Assembly (NCBI GenBank): GCA_017471465.1 | Contig: JAFUTI010000025.1 | Location: forward strand, 35,994 to 99,993 | Source: Prevotella sp. | GTDB taxonomy: Bacteria; Bacteroidota; Bacteroidia; Bacteroidales; Bacteroidaceae | Direction of reading: 5' to 3' | DNA: 64,000 bases | Shown: piece by piece, positions 34,186-43,386 of the stretch | Layout of the letters: each line of letters opens with the position of its first letter | How positions within the stretch are numbered: the stretch's first letter is position 1 | Program-made: the position numbers and the translations under genes | The notes under the pieces: model-generated | What the model saw: the letters and a program-made list of their open reading frames with translations, nothing else | Told to the model about the DNA's origin: nothing | Database searches by the model: none

Positions 34186-34221
34186 ATGTGCCGGTGGAAA
34201 CCTGCTCACCGGCACATTTCC
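34186..34221 (+). terminator. Perfect hairpin between the DUF4876 and DUF6850 genes
   Basis: ATGTGCCGGTG (34186-34196) and CACCGGCACAT (34207-34217) form a perfect 11-pair stem with a 10-base loop, followed by a short TTTCC. The weak T tract suggests partial termination or mRNA 3'-end protection within the operon. Confidence 0.7.
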
Positions 34222-34240
34222 ATAATAAAGACTACATAAG

Positions 34241-35821
34241 ATGAAGCAATTTGTTCTGGTACTTCTAACGTCTGCCTTAGGTGTTGGCGGTCAAGCACAG
34301 ACTTGGAATGAGGAGTTCCTGAATCTGCCTGCCAACATACGCTATGGCAGCAACAGTCCGACACGTATTGCCTACAATGCTATCCACGACTTTGCCGTGG
34401 CCAACGTTGAATACAGCAGCACCCGTGGCGACTTCCATGCAATCGACGCTTCGGGACGTGCCCACAGCCTAGGCGCATACATCGGTGGCATACGTCACAT
34501 CGGGTGTTTCGACGTACAAGGGCATCTCAGCTACCAGAACCGGCAGGACAATGAGCAGCATTGGAACTCAACGCTATGGCTGATGACCGACAACCCATTC
34601 ATCCTCTGCGACTCTATCGTTGGCGATGCCACCAGCGAGGTCTTCGACCTGCGTGCCACTGCTGCCTACACTTTCAGTGAACGGCTAAAGGCTGGTTTGG
34701 AGATAGGTCTGCGCACAGGCAACCGCGCCGACCAGACCGACCCTCGCCCACGTGCCGTCACCTCCATACTACCCATCACCGCTGGCATAGACTACCGACT
34801 AACTAATAGTTGGAGCATGGCTGTTTCAGGCGGGCTGCGCTTTTACAGTCAGGTTGTAGAACAGACAAACGGTTCCAGCTTATATGGCAACAGCCACCGT
34901 ATCTTCCTAATGAAGGGCATGGGTGACTATGGCAAGCGCTCCACAGGCGATGAGCCAGGCTACAAGCGCGACTACACGGGCAGCGGCTATCAGGCGTCTG
35001 TAAGTGCTGCGTGGCAGCCTGGCAGTGGTACTATGTCCGATTTCATAGAGGCTACGCTGACCAGCAACCACCAAGACGCTAATGACGGTGGAATCTCCTA
35101 CTCTTTCCACGGCGGCGACTACAGTGAGACAATCTCCACCATTCACAACCGTTTACTGCTAAAAGCCAACAAAAGCATACATCATAACATCACCATCGAC
35201 GCCTCGCTGCAAAACGGCAAAGGTGCTTGGTACGACCAGAAGCGCCAAACCGACTTGGAACATGGCGGACTGGCATACTATGAAGTGCTCAACAAGAGCA
35301 CCATTCACAAAAGCAAACGACTGACGGCCTCCTTGGGCTATCAGCTCGACGTACTGCGCAACGATGGGCGTCGTGATATCACCGTCAACGCGCAGGTGGG
35401 CATGAGCAGCTTGGAACGTAAGCAACTGCTCGGCGACACCACCCCCAAACAGGAAATCCAGATGCTAAACCTGAGTCTTCAGGCCGGCAAAACACTATAT
35501 ATTAATAAGGTAACACTGCTGGCACAGGTCAGCGGCGGTTACCAGTCACCACAGAAGCAGACCTACGCCAGCGGCTCACCCTACACCGATAGCGACAACA
35601 TCGACGCCGTCTACACTTGCCGTGTCTTTGAATTCGAGTCTGCCCAGTCGTGGAACATCGGTGCATACGCTGACGCTTCGCTGCCCGTCGGTGAGAAGCT
35701 GACAGCAGGCATCTATGCCGGTGTGCGACACCATGCCTACAACGGCAAGAGCGAATACTGGCAGGGGTATGACGGAACACACCTGACGACAATCGATGCA
35801 GGAGCGTATATCAAATTCTAA
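34241..35821 (+). CDS. DUF6850 outer-membrane beta-barrel protein
   Basis: The 526-residue protein has a signal peptide (about 1-19, GGQAQ) and alternating amphipathic strands to its C-terminal Phe ('IDAGAYIKF'), typical of an outer-membrane barrel. Motifs such as 'NIRYGSNSPTRIAY' and 'SGYQASVSAAWQPG' fit the DUF6850 family, known only by its genomic link to DUF4876 and TonB receptor genes. It likely works with those two in uptake across the outer membrane. The next gene starts 6 bases after its stop. Confidence 0.8.
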   Translation: MKQFVLVLLTSALGVGGQAQTWNEEFLNLPANIRYGSNSPTRIAYNAIHDFAVANVEYSSTRGDFHAIDASGRAHSLGAYIGGIRHIGCFDVQGHLSYQNRQDNEQHWNSTLWLMTDNPFILCDSIVGDATSEVFDLRATAAYTFSERLKAGLEIGLRTGNRADQTDPRPRAVTSILPITAGIDYRLTNSWSMAVSGGLRFYSQVVEQTNGSSLYGNSHRIFLMKGMGDYGKRSTGDEPGYKRDYTGSGYQASVSAAWQPGSGTMSDFIEATLTSNHQDANDGGISYSFHGGDYSETISTIHNRLLLKANKSIHHNITIDASLQNGKGAWYDQKRQTDLEHGGLAYYEVLNKSTIHKSKRLTASLGYQLDVLRNDGRRDITVNAQVGMSSLERKQLLGDTTPKQEIQMLNLSLQAGKTLYINKVTLLAQVSGGYQSPQKQTYASGSPYTDSDNIDAVYTCRVFEFESAQSWNIGAYADASLPVGEKLTAGIYAGVRHHAYNGKSEYWQGYDGTHLTTIDAGAYIKF

Positions 35822-35827
35822 AATACG

Positions 35828-37939
35828 ATGCCGAGAAAATCACTTTATATCCTGACAATTCTACTGATAAGCATCACGACCACCTTCGCCCAGCGCCGTG
35901 GTTTTGCCGTCGTGATAGACCCAGTCAGTCAGCGCGAGGCAGCCGTTGAGCTGCAAGACTATATCCTCGCTTTGGAGGAGGTGCAGGGGTACCGTGTCTA
36001 CACCGTCGTCGACCGCTGGGGTATTCCTGACAGTATCCGGCAGGAGCTACAACGTCTGCATCGTCTGAAGCAGGAGCCGGTGGTGGGCGCTGTCTTCATC
36101 GGCGACATCCCCGTGCCGATGATCCGCGACGCTCAGTTCCTCACCTCGGCCTTCAAGATGAACCAGCGGATGCCGTGGATTGACAGCTCGGTGCCCAGCG
36201 ACCGTTTCTACGACGACTTCGGACTGGCGTTCCGCTTCCTGAAGCGCGACTCCCTGAAGCCTCACCTCTTCTACTACTCGCTGACCCACGAGGGCAACCA
36301 GCAGCTGCACCCCGCCCTCTACACAGGACGCATACGCCCCACGGACTGTGGCGGCACGTCGCGCTACGAGAAGCTGCGCCGATACCTGCGCAAGGCCACC
36401 GAGGCCAAGCGCCACCCCGAACCGGTGCAGACCGTCTTCACCTATACAGGCAGCGGCAGTCTGAACGAGTCGCGCGTGGCTCATATCGACGAGCAGCAGT
36501 CCATGCGTGAGCACTTCCCGCAGCTGGCTCAACGGCCGGGGGCTTTCAGCTATATGGACTACGGCGACGAGCGCTTCATCAAGCGCAAGCTGATGAACGA
36601 GATGATGCGTCCTGACCTGAGCATCGGCTTGATGCACCACCACGGCGACTACGACACGCAATACCTGACGAGCTACCCGAAGCCTTCGGGAACGGAACAG
36701 GCGCTGCAGTACCTGCTCTACAGCTACCGCAACCGGCTGCAGCGTGCCGCGCGCTACGGCGAGGACTTGGACAGCATCCGCCGCATGCTGACCGCCCGCG
36801 ACCATCTGCCCGAGGCATGGCTGAAGGACGAGCCTACGCCAGAGAGCCAGCACCGCGACTCGCTCATGGAGGACTCGCTGAACCTGACGCTGAAGGACTT
36901 TGCCACCTACGGCTATCGTCCTAACTGCCGCGTGGCGATATACGACGCCTGCTACAACGGCGCCTTCCACAACGACGACTGCATCGCCAACGAATACATC
37001 TTCCAGCCGGGCAAGACCGTCTGCGGACTGGGCGGCACGGTCAACGTGCTACAGGACAAGTGGCCCGACCGCTATATCGGTCTGCTGGCTCACGGCGTAA
37101 CCATCGGCGAGGTCAACCAGCTGCAGCCGGAACTGGAGATGCACGTCATCGGCGACCCCACCTTCCTCTTTGCCAACGAGGGCAACGGCGGTGAAACGCC
37201 CGACGAGCTGTGCCTGACGATGGCGCGTCAGGGCGACAGCCTGAGCGACGGCCAGCTGCTGCAGACGCTGCGCACGTCACCCTACGCCCTGGTGCGGCTG
37301 CAGGCGTTCCGACTGCTGCAGGAGCGCAACAGCGACCGCCTGACGGAGGCTATCGAGACGGCATCGCACGACAACAGCGAACTGCTGCAGCGCTTCTCGG
37401 TGAACGCCATGCAGAAGAGCGGCGACCCGCGACTGGCTCCGGCACTGGCACGCCTCATCGCCCAGAACAACACGTCGGCACGCGTGGCCTTCAACGCCTT
37501 GGAGGTGATACAGTTCTTCCCCGAGAAGGCCATCACCGAGGCCGTGGCGCAGGCGCTCGACAGCATCCGTCCCTACGTGACATGGCCTGACGAATACGTC
37601 CAGAGCCGTACGGCGGCCGTCGCCAGGTACGCCGGCCGCTGGGCGAAGGAGACGGCCGAGCTCGCCGCAGGCAAGATGCCCGAGAAGCGCGCCATGAGGC
37701 AGGCCGACATGATGAAGATTTACCTCGCACCGTGGCAGGCTGAGGACGTGGCACGCTACACGGCCACCATCGGCCACCTGCCCGACCTGCAGCTCATGCT
37801 GCTCAGTTCGCTGGGCTGGCACCGTCTGGGCTACACGCACAAGGCCGTCAGTGCCGTCATCGAACAGATGACCCGCGACCCGAAGCTCACGCCCGAGGTG
37901 CGCCACGAGGCCGTCAAAACCCTGAAACGACTAAAATAG
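35828..37939 (+). CDS. C25 (gingipain)-like cysteine peptidase with HEAT-like C-terminal repeats, copy 1
   Basis: The 703-residue protein has a signal peptide (about 1-21, TFAQ). Like gingipains it shows 'GAVFIGDIPVPMI' and 'SDRFYDDF' in the N-terminal subdomain; the catalytic pair would be a His of 'LMHHHGDYD' (270-272) and Cys375 in 'IYDACYNGAFH'. In gingipain R the His and Cys are about 33 residues apart. Here a helical insertion of about 90-100 residues separates them, so this is a distinct subfamily. Residues about 480-700 contain HEAT-like helical repeats ('YALVRLQAFRLLQE', 'GDPRLAPALARLIAQ'). There is no type IX sorting domain, so it may stay in the periplasm. It is 8 bases from a paralogue downstream, with which it shares most motifs. 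Confidence 0.8.
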   Translation: MPRKSLYILTILLISITTTFAQRRGFAVVIDPVSQREAAVELQDYILALEEVQGYRVYTVVDRWGIPDSIRQELQRLHRLKQEPVVGAVFIGDIPVPMIRDAQFLTSAFKMNQRMPWIDSSVPSDRFYDDFGLAFRFLKRDSLKPHLFYYSLTHEGNQQLHPALYTGRIRPTDCGGTSRYEKLRRYLRKATEAKRHPEPVQTVFTYTGSGSLNESRVAHIDEQQSMREHFPQLAQRPGAFSYMDYGDERFIKRKLMNEMMRPDLSIGLMHHHGDYDTQYLTSYPKPSGTEQALQYLLYSYRNRLQRAARYGEDLDSIRRMLTARDHLPEAWLKDEPTPESQHRDSLMEDSLNLTLKDFATYGYRPNCRVAIYDACYNGAFHNDDCIANEYIFQPGKTVCGLGGTVNVLQDKWPDRYIGLLAHGVTIGEVNQLQPELEMHVIGDPTFLFANEGNGGETPDELCLTMARQGDSLSDGQLLQTLRTSPYALVRLQAFRLLQERNSDRLTEAIETASHDNSELLQRFSVNAMQKSGDPRLAPALARLIAQNNTSARVAFNALEVIQFFPEKAITEAVAQALDSIRPYVTWPDEYVQSRTAAVARYAGRWAKETAELAAGKMPEKRAMRQADMMKIYLAPWQAEDVARYTATIGHLPDLQLMLLSSLGWHRLGYTHKAVSAVIEQMTRDPKLTPEVRHEAVKTLKRLK

Positions 37940-37946
37940 AAAGTAT

Positions 37947-40121
37947 ATGAAAAAAATCATCCTTACTGTTGTTGCGACGCTCTGTGTCGCCATAACGTCC
38001 GTGGCTCGCGACGGCTTTGCCATCGTCATCGACCCCGTGAGCTACCAGAAAGCACGCGCTGAGGTCGACGCCTACGCACGTGCCATCGAAGAGGTACACA
38101 ACCTGAAGACCTACATCGTAGAAGACCGCTGGGGACAGCCCGACAGCATCCGCCAGCAGCTGCAGCGCCTGCACAGCCAGAAGACGGAACCCATCGTGGG
38201 CTGTGTCCTGGTGGGCGACATCCCCGTCGTCATGGTGCGCGACGGTCAGCACATGACGTCGGCCTTCAAGATGAACCAGAAGCAGCCGCGCTTCCAGTCG
38301 TCGGTACCCAGCGACCGCTTCTACGACGACTTCGCCCTGAAGTTCCGCTACATCGACCGCGACGAGGGGAAGCCTTACTTCTACTACAGCGTGGCTGCCG
38401 ACGGCGACCAGCGCACGCACCCCGACCTCTACAGCGGCCGCATACGTCCTACCGACGCTGGCGGCACGTCGCCCTACGACAAGCTGAAAGCCTATCTGAA
38501 GAAGGCTACTGAGGCTAAGCGCCAGCCGCGCCGTATGCAGCAGCTCTTCTTCTTCAGCGGCCACGGCTACATCTCGGAGTCGAAGGTGGCACGCCTCGAC
38601 GAGAAGGCTGTCTTCATGGAGCACTTCCCGGAGCTGAAGGACAACACCAGCCGCATAGGCTACATGGACCACAGCGACCAGAACCCCGTCAAGGAGAAAC
38701 TGATGAACGAGCTGATGCGCCCTGACCTGGACGTGGCCGTACTCCACCACCACGGCTACTGGGACACGGAGTATCTCGGGGGCGGCGTCGACCGCCCCTA
38801 CACCGTCCGCGATGCCAAGACGTATATCATGCGCAACATCCGCGAACATGTCTATGCGGCCTACAAGAAGGGCAAGAATGCCGACAGCATCAAGACGGCA
38901 CTTCTGGCACGCTTCGACCTGCCGGAGTCGTGGGCCGAGAACTGCCTGAGCGACTCGCTGGCACGGCTCGACTCGCTCTACGACGCCGCCACCGACCTGC
39001 ACCTGGAGGACTTCCAGGTGCAGGGCTACCAGCCTAACACGCCGGTGGTGGTCATCGACGCCTGCTTCTGCGGCTCGTTCCACCAGCCGGACTGCATCGC
39101 CAACGAATACATCTTCCAGCCCGGCGGCACCATCGCCGTACTGGCAAACACGGTCAACTCGCTGCAGGACAAGTGGAGCGACCGCTTCATAGGACTGCTC
39201 AGCCAGGGGGGCTGCGTGGGCGACATGGCCCGCTTCTCGACCTTTCTCGAGTCGCACGTCATAGGCGACCCCACCTACCGCTTCGCCACGGCTAAGGGCA
39301 CGCCCGACATCGACCACCTCATCCTCGCCGGCAAGGCTGCCGACTGGCGCCGACTGCTGAAGAGCGGCACCCCGGAACAGCGCTCGCTGGCCATCGACCG
39401 CCTGCAGCAGTTGGGGGCTATCACCAGCCAGGAACTGCTCAGCCTCTACGAGACGTCGCCCTACGCCATCGTCCGTTTCCAGGCCATGCGCTCCATCGTC
39501 GACTGTCATGACGACAACACCATCGCCCTGCTGCAAAAGGCGGCACAGGATGCCAACGAACTGATACAGCGCTTCGCCGTGAAGTACATCGGACAGAGCG
39601 GCGACGAGCGGCTGCTGCCGGCACTGATGACGCTCTCGATAGCCAACAACACCAGCGACCGCGTGGTCTTCGACGCCGGACAGGTGATGCCGGCCTTCAC
39701 CAAGGAGGCACTGCTCAAGGAGTTCGCACGACAGTTCGACACGCCTGCCGTACAGTACATCCGCAAGGACTCCATCCGCAACGTCATCGAGAAGGCCATC
39801 GTCAGCAACGCCACGAAGATAGCCAACGACGTGGCCGCCTGCCTCAACGACACCGTCAGCGCCAAGGAGCGCCGCCTCAGCCTGCGTGCCACACGCAACA
39901 TCGCCGTACACCACCTCGTGCAGCAGCTGCTGGACTATGTCCAGACGAAGGCCGACGAGGAGATGCAGCTGCTCATCATCGAGGCGCTGGGCTGGCACCC
40001 GCTGACCTGTCAGCGACAGCTCATCGGCGACACGATGCTGGCCATCAACAAGGATGCAAGGTACAGCGAGGACGTGCGCAACGAAGCCTTAAAGACCTAC
40101 AACCGCCTCTATGCGAAATAA
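37947..40121 (+). CDS. C25 (gingipain)-like cysteine peptidase with HEAT-like C-terminal repeats, copy 2
   Basis: This 724-residue paralogue of the preceding gene has a signal peptide (about 1-20), 'GCVLVGDIPVVMV', 'SDRFYDDF', the probable catalytic His in 'VLHHHGYWD' (267-269) and Cys373 in 'IDACFCGSFH'. The same large insertion separates them. It has a second Cys two positions after the first, unlike copy 1. The C-terminal half carries HEAT-like repeats ('PYAIVRFQAMRSIVD', 'GDERLLPALMTLSIANN'). No sorting domain is present. A tandem duplication followed by divergence at the substrate side is likely. Its last 11 bases overlap the start of the papain-like gene, so translation is coupled. Confidence 0.8.
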   Translation: MKKIILTVVATLCVAITSVARDGFAIVIDPVSYQKARAEVDAYARAIEEVHNLKTYIVEDRWGQPDSIRQQLQRLHSQKTEPIVGCVLVGDIPVVMVRDGQHMTSAFKMNQKQPRFQSSVPSDRFYDDFALKFRYIDRDEGKPYFYYSVAADGDQRTHPDLYSGRIRPTDAGGTSPYDKLKAYLKKATEAKRQPRRMQQLFFFSGHGYISESKVARLDEKAVFMEHFPELKDNTSRIGYMDHSDQNPVKEKLMNELMRPDLDVAVLHHHGYWDTEYLGGGVDRPYTVRDAKTYIMRNIREHVYAAYKKGKNADSIKTALLARFDLPESWAENCLSDSLARLDSLYDAATDLHLEDFQVQGYQPNTPVVVIDACFCGSFHQPDCIANEYIFQPGGTIAVLANTVNSLQDKWSDRFIGLLSQGGCVGDMARFSTFLESHVIGDPTYRFATAKGTPDIDHLILAGKAADWRRLLKSGTPEQRSLAIDRLQQLGAITSQELLSLYETSPYAIVRFQAMRSIVDCHDDNTIALLQKAAQDANELIQRFAVKYIGQSGDERLLPALMTLSIANNTSDRVVFDAGQVMPAFTKEALLKEFARQFDTPAVQYIRKDSIRNVIEKAIVSNATKIANDVAACLNDTVSAKERRLSLRATRNIAVHHLVQQLLDYVQTKADEEMQLLIIEALGWHPLTCQRQLIGDTMLAINKDARYSEDVRNEALKTYNRLYAK

Positions 40122-41538
40122 TCTTCTCGTAGCACTACTCGTGGGCGTCCTCGGCATCGTGCCGGCGGACGCCCAACGTATAAAATTCCGGGCCGCCAAA
40201 CCGCTGCCGGAAGGTGGGCTGCCGGCGGCCGTGGACAACTCATGCCGGAAGTTCTTCCCGCCGGTCATCGACCAGCTTGGCGGTTCGTGTGCTCAGGCGG
40301 CTGGCATCGGCTATCTGTTTACGTACGAGATGAACCGTCTGCTTGACCGGGATGCTTCGGCCTCGGCTGACAACCGTCTGAGCTACCAGTTTGCGTGGAA
40401 CATACTGAACGAGGGTGAGGACCAGGGTGGCTTTGTCGAGCAAGGTCTGCAGCTGGCCCGGCAGTTTGGGATGATGACGGAAGGTGACTACGGTAAGCAC
40501 TTCTTCTTCAAGTGGCCTTCGGGTTACGAGAAGTACCGTCGTGCGATGCGCTACCGTACTGAGCAGATATATATGTTTGACGACAGTGTAGCACTGATGA
40601 AGCGTTATCTCTACGATGGCGGTGACGGCAGTGCTGCTGGTGGTATCCTTACGTTTTCGGGGCAGAGTGTAGGGTGGAGTATCGACAGCGGTTATGACGG
40701 TCCGTCGCTGACGGGGTATCGCTCGCTTCTGACGCGTCTGGCCAGCGCCGGTAGCCACGCCATGACCATCGTGGGCTACGACGACAGGGTGGTGTATAGC
40801 GACCGTGAAGGGAGACGCCATGAGGGTGCTTTTATCGTGGTTAACTCTTGGGGTGAATGGTGGCAGGACCGTGGTCGTTTCTACCTGCCCTACGACTTCT
40901 TCCGCGACCCTGATGTGAGTCACCTGGCCCTGAGCAACACGGTGAACGGTGTGAAGGTGAGGACGTACGAGCCGCTTGTAGTGCTGAAGTTTCGTATCAG
41001 CTACACGTCGCGCGACGACCTGAGGTTCAACGTTGCCACCAGCAACGACCGCAGCCGTACTGCTCCTCGCGAGCAGTATGCCCAGCCGGCGTTCTCGAAC
41101 TGTGGCGGTGACCTGCCGATGGCCGGTCCGACACTGGGCAGCGAGATAGAGATGGCACTCGACCTGACGAAGTATGTGAGGTCTGATGACCAGAAGTATT
41201 TTCTGAATGTTGTTCGCACCATTGGCGGCAAGACGAAAGGCGAAGGTCAGCTGCTCAGTCTTTCGGCCATTGACTACCGTAGCGGGGAGGCCGTGGAGTA
41301 CGTGTGTCGTGACACATTACCGGCGACGCTGACCGACGGTTACAATTACTTCGGCATACCGCTGAGTCCGCGGTGTAGGGTGTCGGCGTCGCCCCTGCGT
41401 TACACGAAGGCAGACGGCACCCTGTCGGACGAGACCTACCTCGTGCGCACCGCTAGAGGGCAGCACGCCAAGATACAGTTTACGTCCCCAGACGCCCATG
41501 GGGGCACGCTCACTATACGTTACAAGACACAGGAATGA
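40111..41538 (+). CDS. Papain-like (C1) cysteine peptidase, secreted, with HmuY-like C-terminal segment
   Basis: The 475-residue protein has a signal peptide (about 1-21, PADAQ). The papain triad is complete: Cys60 in 'QLGGSCAQAAG', His216 in 'SAGSHAMTIVGYDD' and Asn245 in 'IVVNSWGEWW'. The C-terminal 200 residues are beta-rich; the very end, 'TYLVRTARGQHAKIQFTS' followed by a strand ending IRYKTQE, resembles the C-terminus of HmuY-family heme-binding proteins. The stop codon overlaps the start of the next gene (ATGA), which encodes what looks like the N-terminal half of a HmuY-like protein. Whether these are related or coincidental needs structure comparison. The gene belongs to the protease/uptake locus. 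Confidence 0.85.
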   Translation: MRNNLLVALLVGVLGIVPADAQRIKFRAAKPLPEGGLPAAVDNSCRKFFPPVIDQLGGSCAQAAGIGYLFTYEMNRLLDRDASASADNRLSYQFAWNILNEGEDQGGFVEQGLQLARQFGMMTEGDYGKHFFFKWPSGYEKYRRAMRYRTEQIYMFDDSVALMKRYLYDGGDGSAAGGILTFSGQSVGWSIDSGYDGPSLTGYRSLLTRLASAGSHAMTIVGYDDRVVYSDREGRRHEGAFIVVNSWGEWWQDRGRFYLPYDFFRDPDVSHLALSNTVNGVKVRTYEPLVVLKFRISYTSRDDLRFNVATSNDRSRTAPREQYAQPAFSNCGGDLPMAGPTLGSEIEMALDLTKYVRSDDQKYFLNVVRTIGGKTKGEGQLLSLSAIDYRSGEAVEYVCRDTLPATLTDGYNYFGIPLSPRCRVSASPLRYTKADGTLSDETYLVRTARGQHAKIQFTSPDAHGGTLTIRYKTQE

Positions 41539-41906
41539 AAAAACAGATTCTCAGTGGGCTTGCGGCCCTGCTTGTGGCTGCCTGCGCCACGGAAAGCGAC
41601 AACGGCGGCCTCGTCAGGGAAGGCCTGCTCACGGTGGGTAACGCTCCTGGCCGTTGGACTTACGTGTCGCTGACCGAAGGCCGTGTCGTTGGCAGCTGTG
41701 AGCTCAGCGACACTATCGCTCAACGGCAATGGGCTGAGCGTCTGGACTGGGACTTGGCCATCTGCGACGGTATGATACGTACCAATGGTGGCGACTCCGG
41801 CTGCGGGCAGGGCGGCATTGCTGTCAGCGAACAGGACTTCGACACTACCGATGCTACCCAGCCGGCCAGCCTCATGACAGACCGCGACAGCGTTGAGGTG
41901 TGGTAA
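41535..41906 (+). CDS. Short HmuY-like lipoprotein
   Basis: The 123-residue protein has a lipoprotein signal with Cys17 ('LLVAACAT'). 'GRWTYVSLTEGRVV', 'RLDWDLAICDGMIRTNGGDSG' (in part: 'DWDLAICDGMIRTNGG') and 'GQGGIAV' match the first half of HmuY proteins, which bind heme at the cell surface and pass it to a TonB receptor. Full HmuY proteins are about 200 residues; this one ends after 'DRDSVEVW', so the second half of the fold is missing. A similar second half seems to be present at the end of the upstream papain-like protein. It is the last gene of the locus and faces the helicase gene on the other strand. Heme as ligand is inference. Confidence 0.7.
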   Translation: MKKQILSGLAALLVAACATESDNGGLVREGLLTVGNAPGRWTYVSLTEGRVVGSCELSDTIAQRQWAERLDWDLAICDGMIRTNGGDSGCGQGGIAVSEQDFDTTDATQPASLMTDRDSVEVW

Positions 41907-41932
41907 GCGTCGGGGGGCTCGATGGCTAATTT

Positions 41933-43324
41933 TCAGAGTGACCGTATCTGAGACTGTGGCCAGTTGACGAGGAACAGTTTCTCTGTGGCCCGTGTGAAGG
42001 CGGTATAGAGCCAGTGTAGATAGTCGGGGTTGATCATGTCGTCGGTGATATATCCCTGGTCGATATAGACGTGCTGCCACTGTCCGCCCTGCGCCTTATG
42101 ACAGGTGACGGCGTATGCGAACTTCACCTGCAGGGCGTTATAATAGCGGTCTTCCTTGAGCTTTTTCATCCGTTCCGTCTTCTGGGTGATATCGGCATAG
42201 TCGTGCAGGACGTTGTTAAACAGCTGGTCCTGCTGCTGGCGCGTGAGTGCCGGAGCCTCCGCCGTGAGGGTGTCGAGGAGGGTTGTTGCGGTGAGCTCGT
42301 AGTCGTCGTAGTCAGGGAAGGTCATTGTGATGTCGGCGAATCGGAATCCGTGCATCTCGTGGACGTGTCGTACACGCTGTACGACGGCCATGTCGCCATT
42401 GGCTATGAAGTCGTTGTTACGCCAAAAGTAGTTGTTCTTCACGATCATGAGGCGGTCGCCGCGACCTAGCTGTTCGTCGCGGTCGAGTACGGTGTTGCGT
42501 ATGCCCTGGTTATAGATATTGGCGCGCTTGTTGCTGCGTGTGATGACGATTGTTGCGTCCTGTCCTACCTGTCTGTAGCTGTTGGCGAGCGTCTCAATGA
42601 GCTCATCGCCGGGCACCACTCTTACGTCGGGAAAGCCCAGCCGGACCTTTGGAAGCGTCGGGAAGAGAGTGTTGCGTATAAGGTTGGCATTGGAGAGTAT
42701 GCCAGACTGCTGTGACTGTCGGAGCACCTCGTTCAGGTCGGCCTCGTAGACCGTCATGCCGTAAGCGCGAAGTGTGGAAGCCGCCAGCGCCGGACTGTCA
42801 GTCTCGCCAATGGGGGGCAGCTGTGCACTGTCGCCTATGAGCAGCAGTCGGCAGTTGGCATCATGGCCGTAGACAAACGCCATGAGGTCGTCTAACAGGC
42901 ATCCTGATCCGAAGGCAGCCTCTCGCTGTGGCTGATTGCTGATCATCGAGGCTTCGTCGACGATGAAGAGTGTGTCGCGATGCTTGTTGAAGTTCAGTTC
43001 GAAGCCTCCCGCCAACGACTTCTCGCGGTAGATATGTCGATGAATGGTGTAGGCGGGACAGTGGGCGTAGAGCGAAAAGACTTTGGCGGCACGACCTGTT
43101 GGTGCCAACAGTACCAGCTTTTGTTTCAGTGCCATCATCCCCCGGACGATAGCAGCGGCCAGTGTAGTCTTGCCGGTACCTGCCGACCCACGGAGAATCA
43201 TGACGACACGGCTGTGGCGAGTGTCCATAAAAGTGGCAAAGCGCTGCACGGCCTCTGTCTGTTCTGGCGTCGGTTTCAGTTGAAATGACTGTAAAACATG
43301 ATATTTTAGCTCGTCGCCTATCAT
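41933..43324 (-). CDS. RecD-like superfamily 1 DNA helicase
   Basis: The 463-residue protein has Walker A 'GSAGTGKT' (46-53), Walker B 'LFIVDEASM', 'LLIGDSAQLPPIG' (motif III) and the C-terminal UvrD_C_2 block 'TCHKAQGGQW' with 'LYTAFTRATEKL' (motifs V and VI). This is the short RecD/Pif1-like helicase common in Bacteroidota, usually annotated as an AAA ATPase or exodeoxyribonuclease-like protein. It should translocate 5'-3' on DNA in repair or replication. It lacks the N-terminal domains of RecD2. The gene is divergent from the DUF3822-rsmD pair with interlocked promoters. Confidence 0.88.
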   Translation of the reverse strand: MIGDELKYHVLQSFQLKPTPEQTEAVQRFATFMDTRHSRVVMILRGSAGTGKTTLAAAIVRGMMALKQKLVLLAPTGRAAKVFSLYAHCPAYTIHRHIYREKSLAGGFELNFNKHRDTLFIVDEASMISNQPQREAAFGSGCLLDDLMAFVYGHDANCRLLLIGDSAQLPPIGETDSPALAASTLRAYGMTVYEADLNEVLRQSQQSGILSNANLIRNTLFPTLPKVRLGFPDVRVVPGDELIETLANSYRQVGQDATIVITRSNKRANIYNQGIRNTVLDRDEQLGRGDRLMIVKNNYFWRNNDFIANGDMAVVQRVRHVHEMHGFRFADITMTFPDYDDYELTATTLLDTLTAEAPALTRQQQDQLFNNVLHDYADITQKTERMKKLKEDRYYNALQVKFAYAVTCHKAQGGQWQHVYIDQGYITDDMINPDYLHWLYTAFTRATEKLFLVNWPQSQIRSL

Positions 43325-43341
43325 TATTCGAAATAATTTGT

Positions 43342-43349
43342 TATCTTTG
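43342..43349 (+). promoter_or_regulatory. -7 box for the DUF3822-rsmD operon
   Basis: TATCTTTG, 25 bases before the ATG at 43374; the -33 region overlaps the helicase start codon and is weak. It sets the start at 43374, not 43338. Confidence 0.55.
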
Positions 43350-43355
43350 CAGGCG

Positions 43356-43386
43356 CAAAGTTATAAAAAAAAGATGATAAACCAAA
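43356..43386 (-). promoter_or_regulatory. Promoter of the helicase gene
   Basis: Minus-strand TAACTTTG at 43363-43356 and TTTG at 43386-43383 with a 19-base spacer. The -33 box lies inside the first codons of the divergent DUF3822 gene, so the two transcription units share and compete for one DNA segment. Confidence 0.6.

Noticed and set aside
37914-39998. 694-residue open frame on the minus strand opposite the second C25-like gene
   Set aside because: It is antisense to a gene with signal peptide and catalytic motifs. The translation is a monotonous Val/Leu/Gly/Arg/Ala-rich sequence typical of the complement of GC-rich codons, with no start context or family pattern.
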